Shown here one piece after another: positions 8,855 through 17,166 of a DNA stretch of 64,000 nt. Source of the stretch: Streptomyces purpureus (GTDB lineage Bacteria > Actinomycetota > Actinomycetes > Streptomycetales > Streptomycetaceae); NCBI RefSeq assembly GCF_014648195.1, contig NZ_BMQQ01000001.1:173535-237534 (forward strand). The letters are read 5' to 3'. The notes under the pieces were generated by a model. The model had not been told where the DNA came from. It was given only the letters and a program-made list of their open reading frames with translations, and made no database searches. A program made the position numbers and the translations under genes. Position 1 is the stretch's first letter; every line of letters starts with the position of its first letter.

Positions 8855-9298
8855 GTGCGGTTGACGAAGTTCACCGACCTGGCGCTGCGTGCTGTCATGC
8901 GCCTGGCGGTCTGCGAACAGGACGGTCCTCTCACCACCCAGGAGGTGGCGGAGGCCATGGGCGTACCCGCCACCCACATGGCGAAGGCGGTCACCCGCCT
9001 GCAGCACCTCGGGGTGCTGGAAGCCCGGCGCGGCCGCGGTGGCGGGCTCTCGCTCACCGGCCTCGGGCGGCAGGCGTCGGTCGGCTGGCTGGTCAGGGAG
9101 TTGGAAGGGGAGGGTGAAGTCGTCGCCTGCGAAGGCGAACAGCCCTGCCCGCTGCGCGGGGCGTGCCGGCTGCGACGCGCACTGCGCGACGCACAGGAAG
9201 CCTTCTGCGCCACCCTCGACCCGCTGACCGTCGCCGACCTGGTCGGCTCGCCGACGGGCCCGGTCCTCCTCGGTCTTGCCACGCGCCGGCCCGACTGA
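8855..9298 (+). CDS. nsrR: Rrf2-family nitric-oxide sensor NsrR
   Basis: This 147-residue Rrf2 protein has a winged helix at the N-terminus (R-L-T-K-F-T-D-L-A-L-R-A) and three cysteines at 92, 98 and 104 in Cys-X5-Cys-X5-Cys. That spacing and position match the [4Fe-4S] NsrR of Streptomyces coelicolor, where NO attack on the cluster releases DNA. GTG 8855 is chosen because the family starts at this conserved R-L-T-K-F sequence; the upstream ATG at 8798 would add 19 unconserved residues. It is divergent from hmp and directly upstream of a decayed hmpA copy, both being expected targets. Confidence 0.9.
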   Translation: MRLTKFTDLALRAVMRLAVCEQDGPLTTQEVAEAMGVPATHMAKAVTRLQHLGVLEARRGRGGGLSLTGLGRQASVGWLVRELEGEGEVVACEGEQPCPLRGACRLRRALRDAQEAFCATLDPLTVADLVGSPTGPVLLGLATRRPD

Positions 9299-9336
9299 GC
9301 CGCCCGGCCTGACGCGCGTGCGCCCCCACACCCGAA

Positions 9337-9359
9337 AACACGTAGATCACTTACCGGTT
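9337..9359 (+). promoter_or_regulatory. probable NsrR operator
   Basis: A 23-base imperfect inverted repeat with 11-1-11 geometry starts AACACGTAGAT and ends ACTTACCGGTT. It closely resembles, from memory, the NsrR site described upstream of hmpA1 in S. coelicolor. It lies 12 bases before the start of the decayed hmpA. Confidence 0.55.
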
Positions 9360-9371
9360 TGAGGAGTCGTC

Positions 9372-9745
9372 GTGCTCTCCGAGCAGTCCGCGCCGGTCGT
9401 CCGCGCCACCCTGCCCGCCGTCGGCGCGGCCATCGGCGAGATCACCCAGCGGACCGCACCCGCACCGACCACGCCCACCGCGACGAGCTGCGCCGGCTGG
9501 TGCGCGCGCTCCCCGGCGCGACGCTGCACCTCTGGTACGAAGAGCCCGGCGACCACGCCTCGGAGGCGGCACGCGGCCAGGCCGACGTCACCGCCCTGGA
9601 GCTCCAGGAGGGCCTGACCGCCTACGTCTGCGGGCCGCTGCCGTTCATGCGCGCGGTACGCGGCGACCTGCTCGGCCGGGGTGTGCGGGCGCAGGACATC
9701 CACTACGAGGTCTTCGGCCCCGACCTGTGGCTCGGCCAGGACTGA
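9372..9745 (+). pseudogene. hmpA: internally deleted flavohaemoglobin gene
   Basis: The first 25 codons from GTG 9372 read as the start of a flavohaemoglobin (MLSEQSAPVVRATLPAVGAA, then I-G-E-I-T). Near 9445-9455 the homology jumps frame to the C-terminal end of the same family (HRDELRRLVRALPGA, then A-Y-V-C-G-P-L-P-F-M and Y-E-V-F-G-P-D-L-W-L-G-Q). About 280 codons holding the haem and FAD regions are missing, and the junction is out of frame. A GAGGAG ribosome site and the NsrR-like operator remain intact. It is an internal deletion remnant of a second hmpA. Confidence 0.85.
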
Positions 9746-9797
9746 ACCGCCGGAACGAGGGCGAGGCGGGGTGAGTCCGCCGGGCGTTCGACCTGGC

Positions 9798-11405
9798 TCA
9801 GTTCCTCTTCTCGATGCCGCCGGGGGAGGCCACTCCGGCCCAGAAGCCGCACTGGTGGTCGGCCGCGAAGGTGGTGGAGGTGCGCGTGCGCTCGGGGTCG
9901 AGGGTCAGGACCGTGTGCCGGCCGAGGGCCGGGGGCCAGCGCGTCTCACCGGCGATGTTGGGGTCGCCGGTGCGTGCGAACGCGCCCCAGCGGCGCTTCA
10001 TGTCGTCGGCGAAGGCGAGCTGGTCGGCGGTGAGCGGACGGTCGGTCAGGGTGAAGTCGTGCACGTAGGCGAGTTCGGCGCTGTGTGCGTTGGCCATGTC
10101 CACACCGGGCGGCTGGGCTCCGAGGAGCGCGGGGGACCGGGGGTCGTCGAACTCGTAGACATACGTGGGCACCTGCGAGGCGAACGTCCGGGCCGTGCTG
10201 AGCGTGTGGCAGGCGAAGGTGGAGTCGGTGACGACCGCCGACAGCGCGTCGAAGGGGGTGGGGTGGCCCGCCACGGGGTAGCGCGCCAGCACCTGCTGCG
10301 CCGCCGGTCCGTACGTGGCGTTGATCTGGTCGGTGTACTCCTGCGCCGTGAGGTACGGATGGGTACCGCCCACGAAGAGCTTCGCTTCGGCCCGGGTGCT
10401 GCCGATGAGGACCGGGACCTTGTTCCATCTGCCGGAGGCGATCGCCTCGGACGGCTGGGTGGGGAGCAGGCTGTCACCGAAGGCGGGCCCTGGGGCGGGA
10501 CGCGTGCGGGCCGCGGCGACCAGGCCGGCCGACGGCGCCGTACGCAGGCAGACGGCCCGGGTGGCGGGGTCGGGACAGCCGACCGCGGTCGCGAAGTCCC
10601 GCGCGGCCTCGGCGGCTTCGGCGGAGCCGGGCGCGCGGATCAGGCCGCACGGTCCGCTCTGGAGGACGGCGCGGGTGAACAGCCCGGCGGCGCGGGGGGA
10701 GCTCAGCAGCGCGCAGACCGAGGCGCTGCCGGCGGACTGTCCCCAGAGGGTGATGTTGGCGGGGTTCCCGCCGAAGGCGGCGATGTTGTCGCGGGTCCAG
10801 TTCAGGGCCGCGAGCTGGTCCATCAGCCCGTACGATCCCGAGCCGAGGGCGTTCTCCCGGGTGAGTTCGGGCGCGGCGAGGTAACCGAGCTGTCCGAGCC
10901 GGTAGTTGACGCTCACGACCACGCTGTTGGTGAGGTCCGCCATGGTCCGGCCGCCGAACTGTGTTCCGGTGCCCATGACGAAGGCGCCGCCGTGCATCCA
11001 GAACAGTACGGGCAGACGGTCACCGGGGCGGGCGTGGCGAGGCCGGTACACGTCCAGGTACAGGCAGTCCTCGCTGACATGGTCCGGGTCGCTCAGCCCG
11101 ACAGGCAGGAACTGTACGCACGCCGGGGCCTGCCGGGTGGCCTCCCGTGTCCCGGTCCACCGTGCGGGCTGCCGCGGCGGACGGAACCGGAGGTCGGCCA
11201 CGGGCGGGGCGGCGTACGGGACGCCCAGGAACTCCTCGGCCCGGCCGTTGACCTGGCCGGCGAGTCGGCCCTGGTCGGTGGTGACGACCGGGCGCGCGGT
11301 GCCGACGCCCTGCGGCGCAGGGGCGGCGACCGCCGGGTGCGTGAACAGGGCTGCGACGGCGAGAGCCAGAGCCACCGCCATCGAGGGAACGATCGAGCGC
11401 GTCAT
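9798..11405 (-). CDS. secreted type-B carboxylesterase
   Basis: This 535-residue protein has a signal peptide (hydrophobic core M-A-V-A-L-A-L-A-V-A-A-L, cleavage likely after HPAVA). The carboxylesterase/para-nitrobenzyl-esterase fold shows the oxyanion-hole motif HGGAF, nucleophile elbow GQSAGS and His in N-A-H-S-A-E-L. It should hydrolyse carboxylic esters outside the cell. ATG 11405 follows GGAGAAGAG at 9 bases; an alternative GTG at 11441 is less likely. It is the last gene of a minus-strand run MFS-SurE-esterase, which suggests an operon with export of hydrolases and uptake of products. Gaps of 126 and 176 bases leave separate promoters possible. Confidence 0.9.
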   Translation of the reverse strand: MTRSIVPSMAVALALAVAALFTHPAVAAPAPQGVGTARPVVTTDQGRLAGQVNGRAEEFLGVPYAAPPVADLRFRPPRQPARWTGTREATRQAPACVQFLPVGLSDPDHVSEDCLYLDVYRPRHARPGDRLPVLFWMHGGAFVMGTGTQFGGRTMADLTNSVVVSVNYRLGQLGYLAAPELTRENALGSGSYGLMDQLAALNWTRDNIAAFGGNPANITLWGQSAGSASVCALLSSPRAAGLFTRAVLQSGPCGLIRAPGSAEAAEAARDFATAVGCPDPATRAVCLRTAPSAGLVAAARTRPAPGPAFGDSLLPTQPSEAIASGRWNKVPVLIGSTRAEAKLFVGGTHPYLTAQEYTDQINATYGPAAQQVLARYPVAGHPTPFDALSAVVTDSTFACHTLSTARTFASQVPTYVYEFDDPRSPALLGAQPPGVDMANAHSAELAYVHDFTLTDRPLTADQLAFADDMKRRWGAFARTGDPNIAGETRWPPALGRHTVLTLDPERTRTSTTFAADHQCGFWAGVASPGGIEKRN

Positions 11406-11531
11406 CCTTGTCAACTCTTCTCCGAAGTCGATCGGTGTCACGTCACGTCATGTCACGCCCGCACGCGGACGCCTCCCCGTTCCGGCGGACGTGGCGCCGC
11501 CGGGACGGGGAGGGAGCGTGCGGGGGTCCGC

Positions 11532-12437
11532 CTACGGGCGCAGGCCGCCCAGAAGCTTCGCGACCTTGGCGAAGTCCGCCGTGCCGGTGTTCCAGTCGGG
11601 GGAGATGGGAGCGACGGACACCTTGTCCGCGCCGACCGCCTCCACGTCGCCGCCCTTCTGGTCGGGCGCCGGGACCACGCTGACGCCGACCTTCCAGGTC
11701 CCGTCACCGGCATCGGTGTACTCCGCCTTCAGCCCCACCTGCGGATCCTGGGTGGTGACGGACGCGCCGCGTGCGGTGCCCGTACCGTCCGCGCCCACCA
11801 CGGGATGGTTCACGTTCAGGCCCACGCCCTCCGGCAGCAGCCGGCCGTTCCTCGCCTGCGTCCGCAGCCGCTCGATGAGCTTGACGGTGAAGTCGTTGGT
11901 GGGCCGCATGGCGTTGAGGATCTGCTCGGGAACCGGTACCGCCATCTCCCCGGTGCTCACCGCGATCGCGGGCACGCCCCGCTCCAGAGCGGCGATCGCG
12001 CCGCCGACGGTTCCCGAATGGGTCGCCAGGGCAGCCACATTGGGCCCGAAGTTGGTGCCGGAGACCACCAGGTCCGGGGCGCGGTCGGCGAACACCGCGC
12101 CGAGACCGAAGGACACCGAGTCGCCGGGCGTGCCGTCCACGGCCCACACCCGGGGCTCGGGGTGCTCGACCCTGATGGTGCTGGCGCTCATCAGCTTCGT
12201 CCCGGCGCCGCTCTGGTTGGTGAGCGGGGCGACGATGGTGACGTCGTGCCCCGCGGCGGTCAGCCGTTGGAACAGCATGCGGATACCGGGGGCGTTGTAG
12301 CCGTCGTCGTTGGTCAGCAGGATGCGTAGCGGGCCGGCCGGGCCGGTCTCCGCGGCCGCGCTCGCCGGCGCCGTGCCGGCCAGGGCCGGCGTACAGAGCA
12401 GCAGAGCGGCCAGGGGCAGAACGCGCTTGCGTCTCAC
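11532..12437 (-). CDS. exported SurE-type 5'/3'-nucleotidase
   Basis: This 301-residue protein starts with a basic, hydrophobic signal peptide (RRKRVLPLAALLLCTPALAG), then a SurE domain with L-L-T-N-D-D-G-Y-N-A-P, the loop P-L-T-N-Q-S-G-A-G and V-S-G-T-N-F-G-P-N. These are the metal and phosphate ligands of SurE phosphatases, which remove phosphate from nucleoside monophosphates or other short phosphoesters. Most SurE proteins are cytoplasmic, so the signal peptide is notable. GTG 12437 is supported by AAGGAG at 7 bases. The MFS gene lies upstream and a secreted esterase downstream on the same strand. Confidence 0.85.
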   Translation of the reverse strand: MRRKRVLPLAALLLCTPALAGTAPASAAAETGPAGPLRILLTNDDGYNAPGIRMLFQRLTAAGHDVTIVAPLTNQSGAGTKLMSASTIRVEHPEPRVWAVDGTPGDSVSFGLGAVFADRAPDLVVSGTNFGPNVAALATHSGTVGGAIAALERGVPAIAVSTGEMAVPVPEQILNAMRPTNDFTVKLIERLRTQARNGRLLPEGVGLNVNHPVVGADGTGTARGASVTTQDPQVGLKAEYTDAGDGTWKVGVSVVPAPDQKGGDVEAVGADKVSVAPISPDWNTGTADFAKVAKLLGGLRP

Positions 12438-12523
12438 GGAGTTGCTCCTTCGATGAGGGAGAAGAAGGCGGGAGGAGGGGGAGAGGGGGGGATCGCCGGG
12501 CGCGCTCCCCCTCGACATGCGCC

Positions 12524-12598
12524 CGGCGGGTCTTCGTGCGGCGGGTCTTCGTGCGGCAGGTCCCCGTACGGCAGGTCCCCGTGCGGCAGGTCCCCGTA
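12524..12598. repeat. five tandem 15-bp units
   Basis: Five head-to-tail 15-base units occupy the spacer between the MFS and SurE genes. Two are CGGCGGGTCTTCGTG and three are CGGCAGGTCCCCGT(A/G). The copies are almost perfect within each type, which suggests recent slippage. The sequence is rich in G and C and contains no spacers, so it is not a CRISPR array. Confidence 0.85.
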
Positions 12599-12613
12599 CG
12601 GCGGTACGGGCCG

Positions 12614-13855
12614 TCAGCGCACGCCGCGGATGAGGATGACGGACAGCGCGCCCAGCAACGACAGGGCGCCGCCGACGATGAACAGCGGGGTATAGCCGCC
12701 GAACGCGGTCACGATGGCGGAGGCGACGAACGGGGCGACGATCTGTGGCCCGGCGTTGGCGATGTTCAGCACGCCCATGTCGCGTGCGGCGTCCTCCGCC
12801 TTGGGCAGGACGAGTGTGACCACCGCCGTGTCCACCGCCATGAAGCAGCCGAAGCCGAGGCCGTTGAGGGCGCTGAAGATCAGCATGCCGGTCCAGGTCG
12901 GACTGATCACGGGGATCACCATCACGACCCCGGCGAGCGCCGCGGACACACCGACGAAGATCTTCCGCCGGTCCCAGCGGTCGGAGAGCAGACCGCCGAC
13001 GATCGTGGACAGGGCCATCGCGGCCATCGACACCGGCGTCAGCAGCGCGATCGCCTCGGCCGGCGCCATTCCTTCGGGCAGTTTGATGTGGTCGTCGAGG
13101 ATGTACAGCTGGTATCCCACGACGGAGAAGTAGCCGAGCACCATCAGCGCGCGCCCGATGAACGCCCACCGGAAGTCGTGATGGCCCAGGGCGGACAGGA
13201 AGGCTGCCATCCGTTCGCGCTTCGGGACGGAGGGCGCGGGTTCGCGGCGCACGTCACGGCAGAAGGCGGCGAGCAGCAGGGCCGCGCCGGCCGCCACGGC
13301 GCCGAGCACGAGATACCCGGTCGTCAGCCGCTCCACCGTCTGCGAGGCGATCATCACGCCGACGGTGCCGCCGACGGGCAGGGCCAGTCCGACCACGGCG
13401 GAGGCGGTGCCCCGGCGGGCGGCCGGGACACGGTCGGGCACGATGGCGGTGACGGCGGCCTGGTAGACGTTCATGGTCGCCTGCACCAGGCACCATCCGA
13501 TGCCCACCAGCAGCGCGGTCCGGACACTGCCGAGGAACGCCAGCCCGGCGAGGGAGGCGAGCGCGCCGCCGACGACCCACGGGTTACGCCGGCCGGTGCG
13601 GTCCGACAGGGCGCCGGCGATCGGATTGAACGCGGTGGCGAAGATCGAGCTCACACCGCCGACGATGCCGAGGATCGCGACCTTGTTCGCCGGATCGATC
13701 TGGGCGATCTGCGTGGGCAGCAGCACCGAGCCGACGCCCATGTACACGGCGAGCATCGAGGAGTTCGCCAGCAGGAGGAGCAGCATGAGGCCGCGCTGGC
13801 GCGGTGCGGGCGCCTTGGCCGGCGCCTCCGGCTGGATCAGTTCATCGGCTGTCAC
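12614..13855 (-). CDS. MFS transporter of the LacI-linked hydrolase island
   Basis: This protein of about 413 residues has 12 predicted membrane helices. The MFS signature G-A-L-S-D-R-T-G-R-R follows helix 2, and a related G-L-L-S-D-R-W-D-R-R-K occurs in the second half. The substrate cannot be read from the sequence; neighbours suggest a product or substrate of ester or phosphoester hydrolysis. The start is uncertain: GTG 13855 and GTG 13864 both lack a good ribosome site, while a strong GAGGAG/ATG pair just upstream opens a different frame (13913). A CACGTG-centred operator lies about 180 bases upstream, so LacI control is likely. Confidence 0.85.
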   Translation of the reverse strand: MTADELIQPEAPAKAPAPRQRGLMLLLLLANSSMLAVYMGVGSVLLPTQIAQIDPANKVAILGIVGGVSSIFATAFNPIAGALSDRTGRRNPWVVGGALASLAGLAFLGSVRTALLVGIGWCLVQATMNVYQAAVTAIVPDRVPAARRGTASAVVGLALPVGGTVGVMIASQTVERLTTGYLVLGAVAAGAALLLAAFCRDVRREPAPSVPKRERMAAFLSALGHHDFRWAFIGRALMVLGYFSVVGYQLYILDDHIKLPEGMAPAEAIALLTPVSMAAMALSTIVGGLLSDRWDRRKIFVGVSAALAGVVMVIPVISPTWTGMLIFSALNGLGFGCFMAVDTAVVTLVLPKAEDAARDMGVLNIANAGPQIVAPFVASAIVTAFGGYTPLFIVGGALSLLGALSVILIRGVR

Positions 13856-13913
13856 GGTGACCACCGGGGGATGCGGGCGCGGGGTACGCGCGGCGGGGGA
13901 TCGGGGCGTGCAT
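13842..13913 (-). CDS. 23-codon leader reading frame overlapping the MFS start
   Basis: ATG 13913 follows an excellent GAGGAG site at 5 bases and encodes M-H-A-P-I-P-R-R-A-Y-P-A-P-A-S-P-G-G-H-R-D-S-R before TGA at 13844-13842. The stop lies inside the beginning of the MFS gene, whose own start has no good ribosome site. It may be a translated leader that couples translation to the MFS gene, or a frameshift relative to an ancestral MFS N-terminus. Confidence 0.4.
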   Translation of the reverse strand: MHAPIPRRAYPAPASPGGHRDSR

Positions 13914-14035
13914 GGCGACTCCTCGGGGACGGAGCTGAGCGCGGAGCTGCGAGCTGGAGCGATGAGGGGATGACCGCCGGGAGAACGTGTTTCGGGCCAC
14001 GGCGACGTGGATGAGCACCTTGACGCGACGGTTTG

Positions 14036-14049
14036 GTTACACGTGTTAG
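14036..14049. promoter_or_regulatory. putative LacI-family operator, MFS side
   Basis: The site reads GTTACACGTGTTAG. The left half GTTACACG is identical to the halves of the perfect palindrome at 20307-20322, and the right half differs at two positions. It lies upstream of the minus-strand MFS-SurE-esterase group. Confidence 0.65.
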
Positions 14050-14145
14050 CCCGGGCTTGCTGCACTGTGTAGCACTCGTGAAGCCCCGTGAATAGAGGGC
14101 AGCGCCATTTGAATGGCGACCGTGACCGAGGGCCGGAATTGGCCA

Positions 14146-14159
14146 CTAACACGTGTAGC
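14146..14159. promoter_or_regulatory. putative LacI-family operator, PAP2 side
   Basis: The site reads CTAACACGTGTAGC. It shares the ACACGTGT core with the other sites and lies 110 bases from the MFS-side site, upstream of the plus-strand PAP2 and esterase genes. Confidence 0.6.
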
Positions 14160-14287
14160 TACTCATGCGTCGCTCTTGTGCCGACTGGCGCGAAGGCTCA
14201 ACCTTGGCCGGAAGGTGCCGTGCGTGGCGGTCGCCGCACGCTCGCGCCATGGATGCCGCCGTGTACGGCCCCTGCTCTCGCGGCGGC

Positions 14288-14424
14288 CGCGTCCCCGCCC
14301 GCTCCCGCTCGCATCTCCGCCCGCTTCTGCTCGCGCTCCCGCTCGGGCATCCGCTCCTGTTTCTCCGCTCGCACCCGCTCCTGTTCGCGTCTCCGCCCGT
14401 CTTGCTCCCGCTCGTGTCTCCGTC
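14288..14424. repeat. pyrimidine-rich degenerate repeat
   Basis: Repeated fragments such as CCGCTCCTGTT, CTCCCGCTCG and TCTCCGCCCG follow each other irregularly. The plus strand here is nearly all C, T and G with few purine runs. It resembles an old, diverged tandem array and precedes the PAP2 ribosome site by about 40 bases. Confidence 0.55.
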
Positions 14425-14474
14425 ACCGCCGCCTCGTCGGCGTCGCGGTTCCCCGCAGTCCCCGGAGGTCAGCC

Positions 14475-15194
14475 ATGCCCGTTTCGCGCGCTGTTCCCGT
14501 CCCGCCGCCGTATCCCCGTGAGCCGGCGCGGCACCCGGTCCCGGCCGCCCCGCCCCGGCTCGCCGTGCTGGCCGGATCGTTGCTGGTGGTCGCCGCCCTG
14601 GCGGCCGGCATCGCCACCCTCGGCGAGGGGGCGTCGGCGTTCCAGGGCATCGACGATCTCTGGATGAGCTCGATGCGCGGCACGCCGGACGACGCGGTGA
14701 CGGGGGTCGCGCACGCCCTCGACGTCCTCGGCGGACCCCTCGGCATGGTCGTCCCGCTGGTGCTGACGGGGTGTCTGGCCGTCTACGGGCGCTGGAGATC
14801 CGGGGCGTTCGTGTTCGCCGCCTGCGTCCTGGCCAACATCGTCGTCGTTCTCCCCGTGAAGCAGCTCATCGACCGTCCGCGCCCGCCGGAGCCGTGGGTC
14901 CTGGTGGGCGGCGGCTCCTTCCCCTCCGGCCAGGTCTTCACGGTGACGACGCTTGTGATGGTGGCCGGCGTGGTGCTCTTCCCGCCGGCCGTGCGGCGCT
15001 GGTGGTGGCCGTTCGCCACCGTCCTGGTGGCCGCGACGGTGTGGAGCCGCACTTGGCTGCACACCCAGTGGCTGAGTGACGCCGTGGCGGGTGCCGCCAT
15101 GGGGGCGGGAGTGGTCCTGCTGCTGTGGTCCGCGTTCGCCCGCCTCCTGGGGGAGGAGGCCTGCCGTGCGGCGTCCGGCCGCCTCTGGGACTGA
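14475..15194 (+). CDS. PAP2-family membrane protein lacking both catalytic histidines
   Basis: This 239-residue protein has about five membrane helices and the PAP2 phosphatase layout: K-Q-L-I-D-R-P-R-P at 129-137, then P-S-G-Q at 150-153 and S-R-T-W-L-H-T-Q-W-L-S-D at 191-202. In active enzymes these are PSGH and SRx5Hx3D. Here both histidines are glutamine: Gln153 (CAG at 14931) and Gln198 (CAG at 15066). The nucleophile and the general acid are thus absent, and the protein may be a lipid-phosphate binder or regulator. A canonical paralogue lies at 18179-18919. ATG 14475 follows GGAGG at 6 bases. Confidence 0.85.
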   Translation: MPVSRAVPVPPPYPREPARHPVPAAPPRLAVLAGSLLVVAALAAGIATLGEGASAFQGIDDLWMSSMRGTPDDAVTGVAHALDVLGGPLGMVVPLVLTGCLAVYGRWRSGAFVFAACVLANIVVVLPVKQLIDRPRPPEPWVLVGGGSFPSGQVFTVTTLVMVAGVVLFPPAVRRWWWPFATVLVAATVWSRTWLHTQWLSDAVAGAAMGAGVVLLLWSAFARLLGEEACRAASGRLWD

Positions 15195-15351
15195 GTGCCG
15201 CAGGTGGCGTCTCGTTGACGGTCGTCACAATTGCTGCATAGTCTCCCTGCTCCGCTCGATGCCGGTCATTCCCGTCGGCCCCGCTCGGCCCTGTGTCCGT
15301 GCGGTGGCGGCGCCGATGCGCCCGGCGAACCATTGACCAAGGAGGACACCC

Positions 15352-16938
15352 ATGGCTGAGACGCAAGACGCGACTCCCCTCGTCGTCCAGCTGCCGGCCG
15401 GTCGGCTGCGCGGCCGGACCGAGGGCGGCGTCGCGGTGTTCAAAGGCGTGCCGTACGCCGCGCCACCGGTGGGCGACCTGCGCTGGCGCGCCGCGCGGCC
15501 GCACCCCGGCTGGAGCGGCACGCGGGACGCGACGGCGTACGGCCCGAGTTCGCCGCAGATGTTCATGGAGGGCGGCGATCCTGTCATGGGCGGTCATGGA
15601 CACCCGCCGTTCGACGACGACTGCCTCACGCTCAACGTGTGGACGCCGGCCCTCGACGACGCCCGGCGGCCGGTGCTGGTCTGGATCCACGGCGGAGGAT
15701 TCGTCTCCGGCTCCGGATCGCTGCCCATCTACTCGGGTGAGACCTTCGCCCGCGACGGCGACCTGGTGGTCGTCACCCTCAACTACCGTGTCGGCCCGCT
15801 CGGTTACCTCTCCTTCGCCGACGACACCGCCGACGACATCGCCGACGATCTCGCCGGCGGGACCGAGGCGGACGCGCGGCCCGCCAACTTCTGGCTCACC
15901 GACCAGCTGGCCGCGCTGCGGTGGGTGCGCGACAACATCGACCGCTTCGGCGGGGACCCCGACACCGTCACGGTCGCCGGCCAGTCGGGCGGTGCCCTCT
16001 CGACGGCCGCCCTGGCCGGACACCCCGAGGCGCAGAAGCTGTTCAAGCGGGCCATCCTCCAGAGTCCGCCCCTCGGGCTGCACATCCCCACCCCCGCCGA
16101 GTATCGCGAGCGCGTCGACGCCTACCTGCGGTGCGCCGGAGTCGAGGACGCCGACGAACTCCGTGGCCTGCCGTGGCCGCAGTTGATCGAGGCCGCCGGA
16201 GGGCTCTTCGCACACACCATGCGCTGGGGGTACTGGCCGACCCCCTTCCTTCCCGTACGGGACGACGTCACGCTCTTCCGTCATCCCGCACGCGCCCTCC
16301 TCGACGGACCGGCGGCGGACATCGACGTCCTCGTCGGCTGGACCCGGGAGGAGGCCAACTTCGGCTTCGCCCTGGACCCGGGGTACGACCAGGCCACCCG
16401 CGAGCAGGTCGTCGACCGCATCGCGGAGACCTTCGGCGCGGGGCAGGCGGCCGAGGTGTATGACGCATACGCGCGGACCCGCCCCGGCGCCCGGCCCGTC
16501 GATGTGCTCATGGACCTGATCACGGACGAGCTGTTCCGCGTGCCCTGTCTGGAACTGGCCGAGGCGAGGGCCGCATCGGGGCGCCCGGTGTGGGCGTACC
16601 AGTTCGACCTTCCGGCACCCGCCCACCGAGGGAGGCTCGCCGCCGCCCACTGTCTGGAACTCCCCTTCGTCTTCGACAACTTCGACAGCTGGGCGCACGC
16701 TCCGCTCGTCGAGGGGCTCGACCCGGCGGTGGGGCAGGGGCTGGCGCGGAGTATGCACCGGGCGTGGATCGCCTTCGCCCGGACCGGCGACCCGAACCAC
16801 GCCGACCTGCCGACCTGGGAGCCGTACCGGCCGGACGCCCGCACCACCATGCGGTTCGACTCCGTGACCCTGCCCGTGGACGACCTCGCCGGGCACGCGC
16901 GTCGCCTGCACGGCCGGCGGACGACGGCCGCCGCGTAG
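15352..16938 (+). CDS. cytoplasmic type-B carboxylesterase
   Basis: This 528-residue protein of the carboxylesterase/para-nitrobenzyl esterase family has F-K-G-V-P-Y-A-A-P-P near residue 30, oxyanion motif IHGGGF, nucleophile elbow GQSGGA (usual form GQSAG), Glu in W-T-R-E-E-A-N-F and His in A-A-H-C-L-E-L-P-F. It has no signal peptide, unlike the esterase at 9798. ATG 15352 follows AAGGAGG at close spacing. It lies 157 bases after the PAP2 gene on the same strand and upstream of lacI, and probably belongs to the same regulon. The natural ester is unknown. Confidence 0.9.
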   Translation: MAETQDATPLVVQLPAGRLRGRTEGGVAVFKGVPYAAPPVGDLRWRAARPHPGWSGTRDATAYGPSSPQMFMEGGDPVMGGHGHPPFDDDCLTLNVWTPALDDARRPVLVWIHGGGFVSGSGSLPIYSGETFARDGDLVVVTLNYRVGPLGYLSFADDTADDIADDLAGGTEADARPANFWLTDQLAALRWVRDNIDRFGGDPDTVTVAGQSGGALSTAALAGHPEAQKLFKRAILQSPPLGLHIPTPAEYRERVDAYLRCAGVEDADELRGLPWPQLIEAAGGLFAHTMRWGYWPTPFLPVRDDVTLFRHPARALLDGPAADIDVLVGWTREEANFGFALDPGYDQATREQVVDRIAETFGAGQAAEVYDAYARTRPGARPVDVLMDLITDELFRVPCLELAEARAASGRPVWAYQFDLPAPAHRGRLAAAHCLELPFVFDNFDSWAHAPLVEGLDPAVGQGLARSMHRAWIAFARTGDPNHADLPTWEPYRPDARTTMRFDSVTLPVDDLAGHARRLHGRRTTAAA

Positions 16939-16983
16939 CCACCGTTGTCGAAAGGTTTCACGTGGGGTCTGCACAGGGATCTA

Positions 16984-16995
16984 TTACACGTGTAA
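16984..16995. promoter_or_regulatory. putative LacI autoregulatory operator
   Basis: TTACACGTGTAA is a perfect 12-bp palindrome in the spacer upstream of the lacI-type gene. Weaker relatives lie nearby: GTTTCACGTGGG at 16955-16966 and GACGCGTGTAAC at 17102-17113. Several sites in one promoter fit cooperative or looped repression. Confidence 0.7.
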
Positions 16996-17166
16996 CTTCA
17001 CTGTCCCGGGCCGTCTCAGGGGGACGGTCCAGCCGGTCCCGAGCTCCTGACGGCTCGGGACCGGCCCCGCCCGCACGCGATCCCCGCGACCGGAGCCGCA
17101 TGACGCGTGTAACCTGGACCGTGACCGTGGCTGATCGGTCGAGGGGCGAGACGAGGCAGGGACGTC

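Larger units (their letters stand above)
13914..14474. other. 560-base divergent promoter region with two operators
   Basis: This region lies between the MFS gene (minus) and the PAP2 gene (plus). It holds two CACGTG-centred palindromic sites near 14043 and 14153 and a pyrimidine-rich low-complexity stretch at about 14288-14424. Frames across the latter encode only Ala/Pro/Arg-rich sequence, so no gene is called. Confidence 0.6.

Noticed and set aside
12524..12598. Regular 15-bp repeats considered as a CRISPR array
   Set aside because: The units are directly adjacent without spacers and there are no cas genes in the window.
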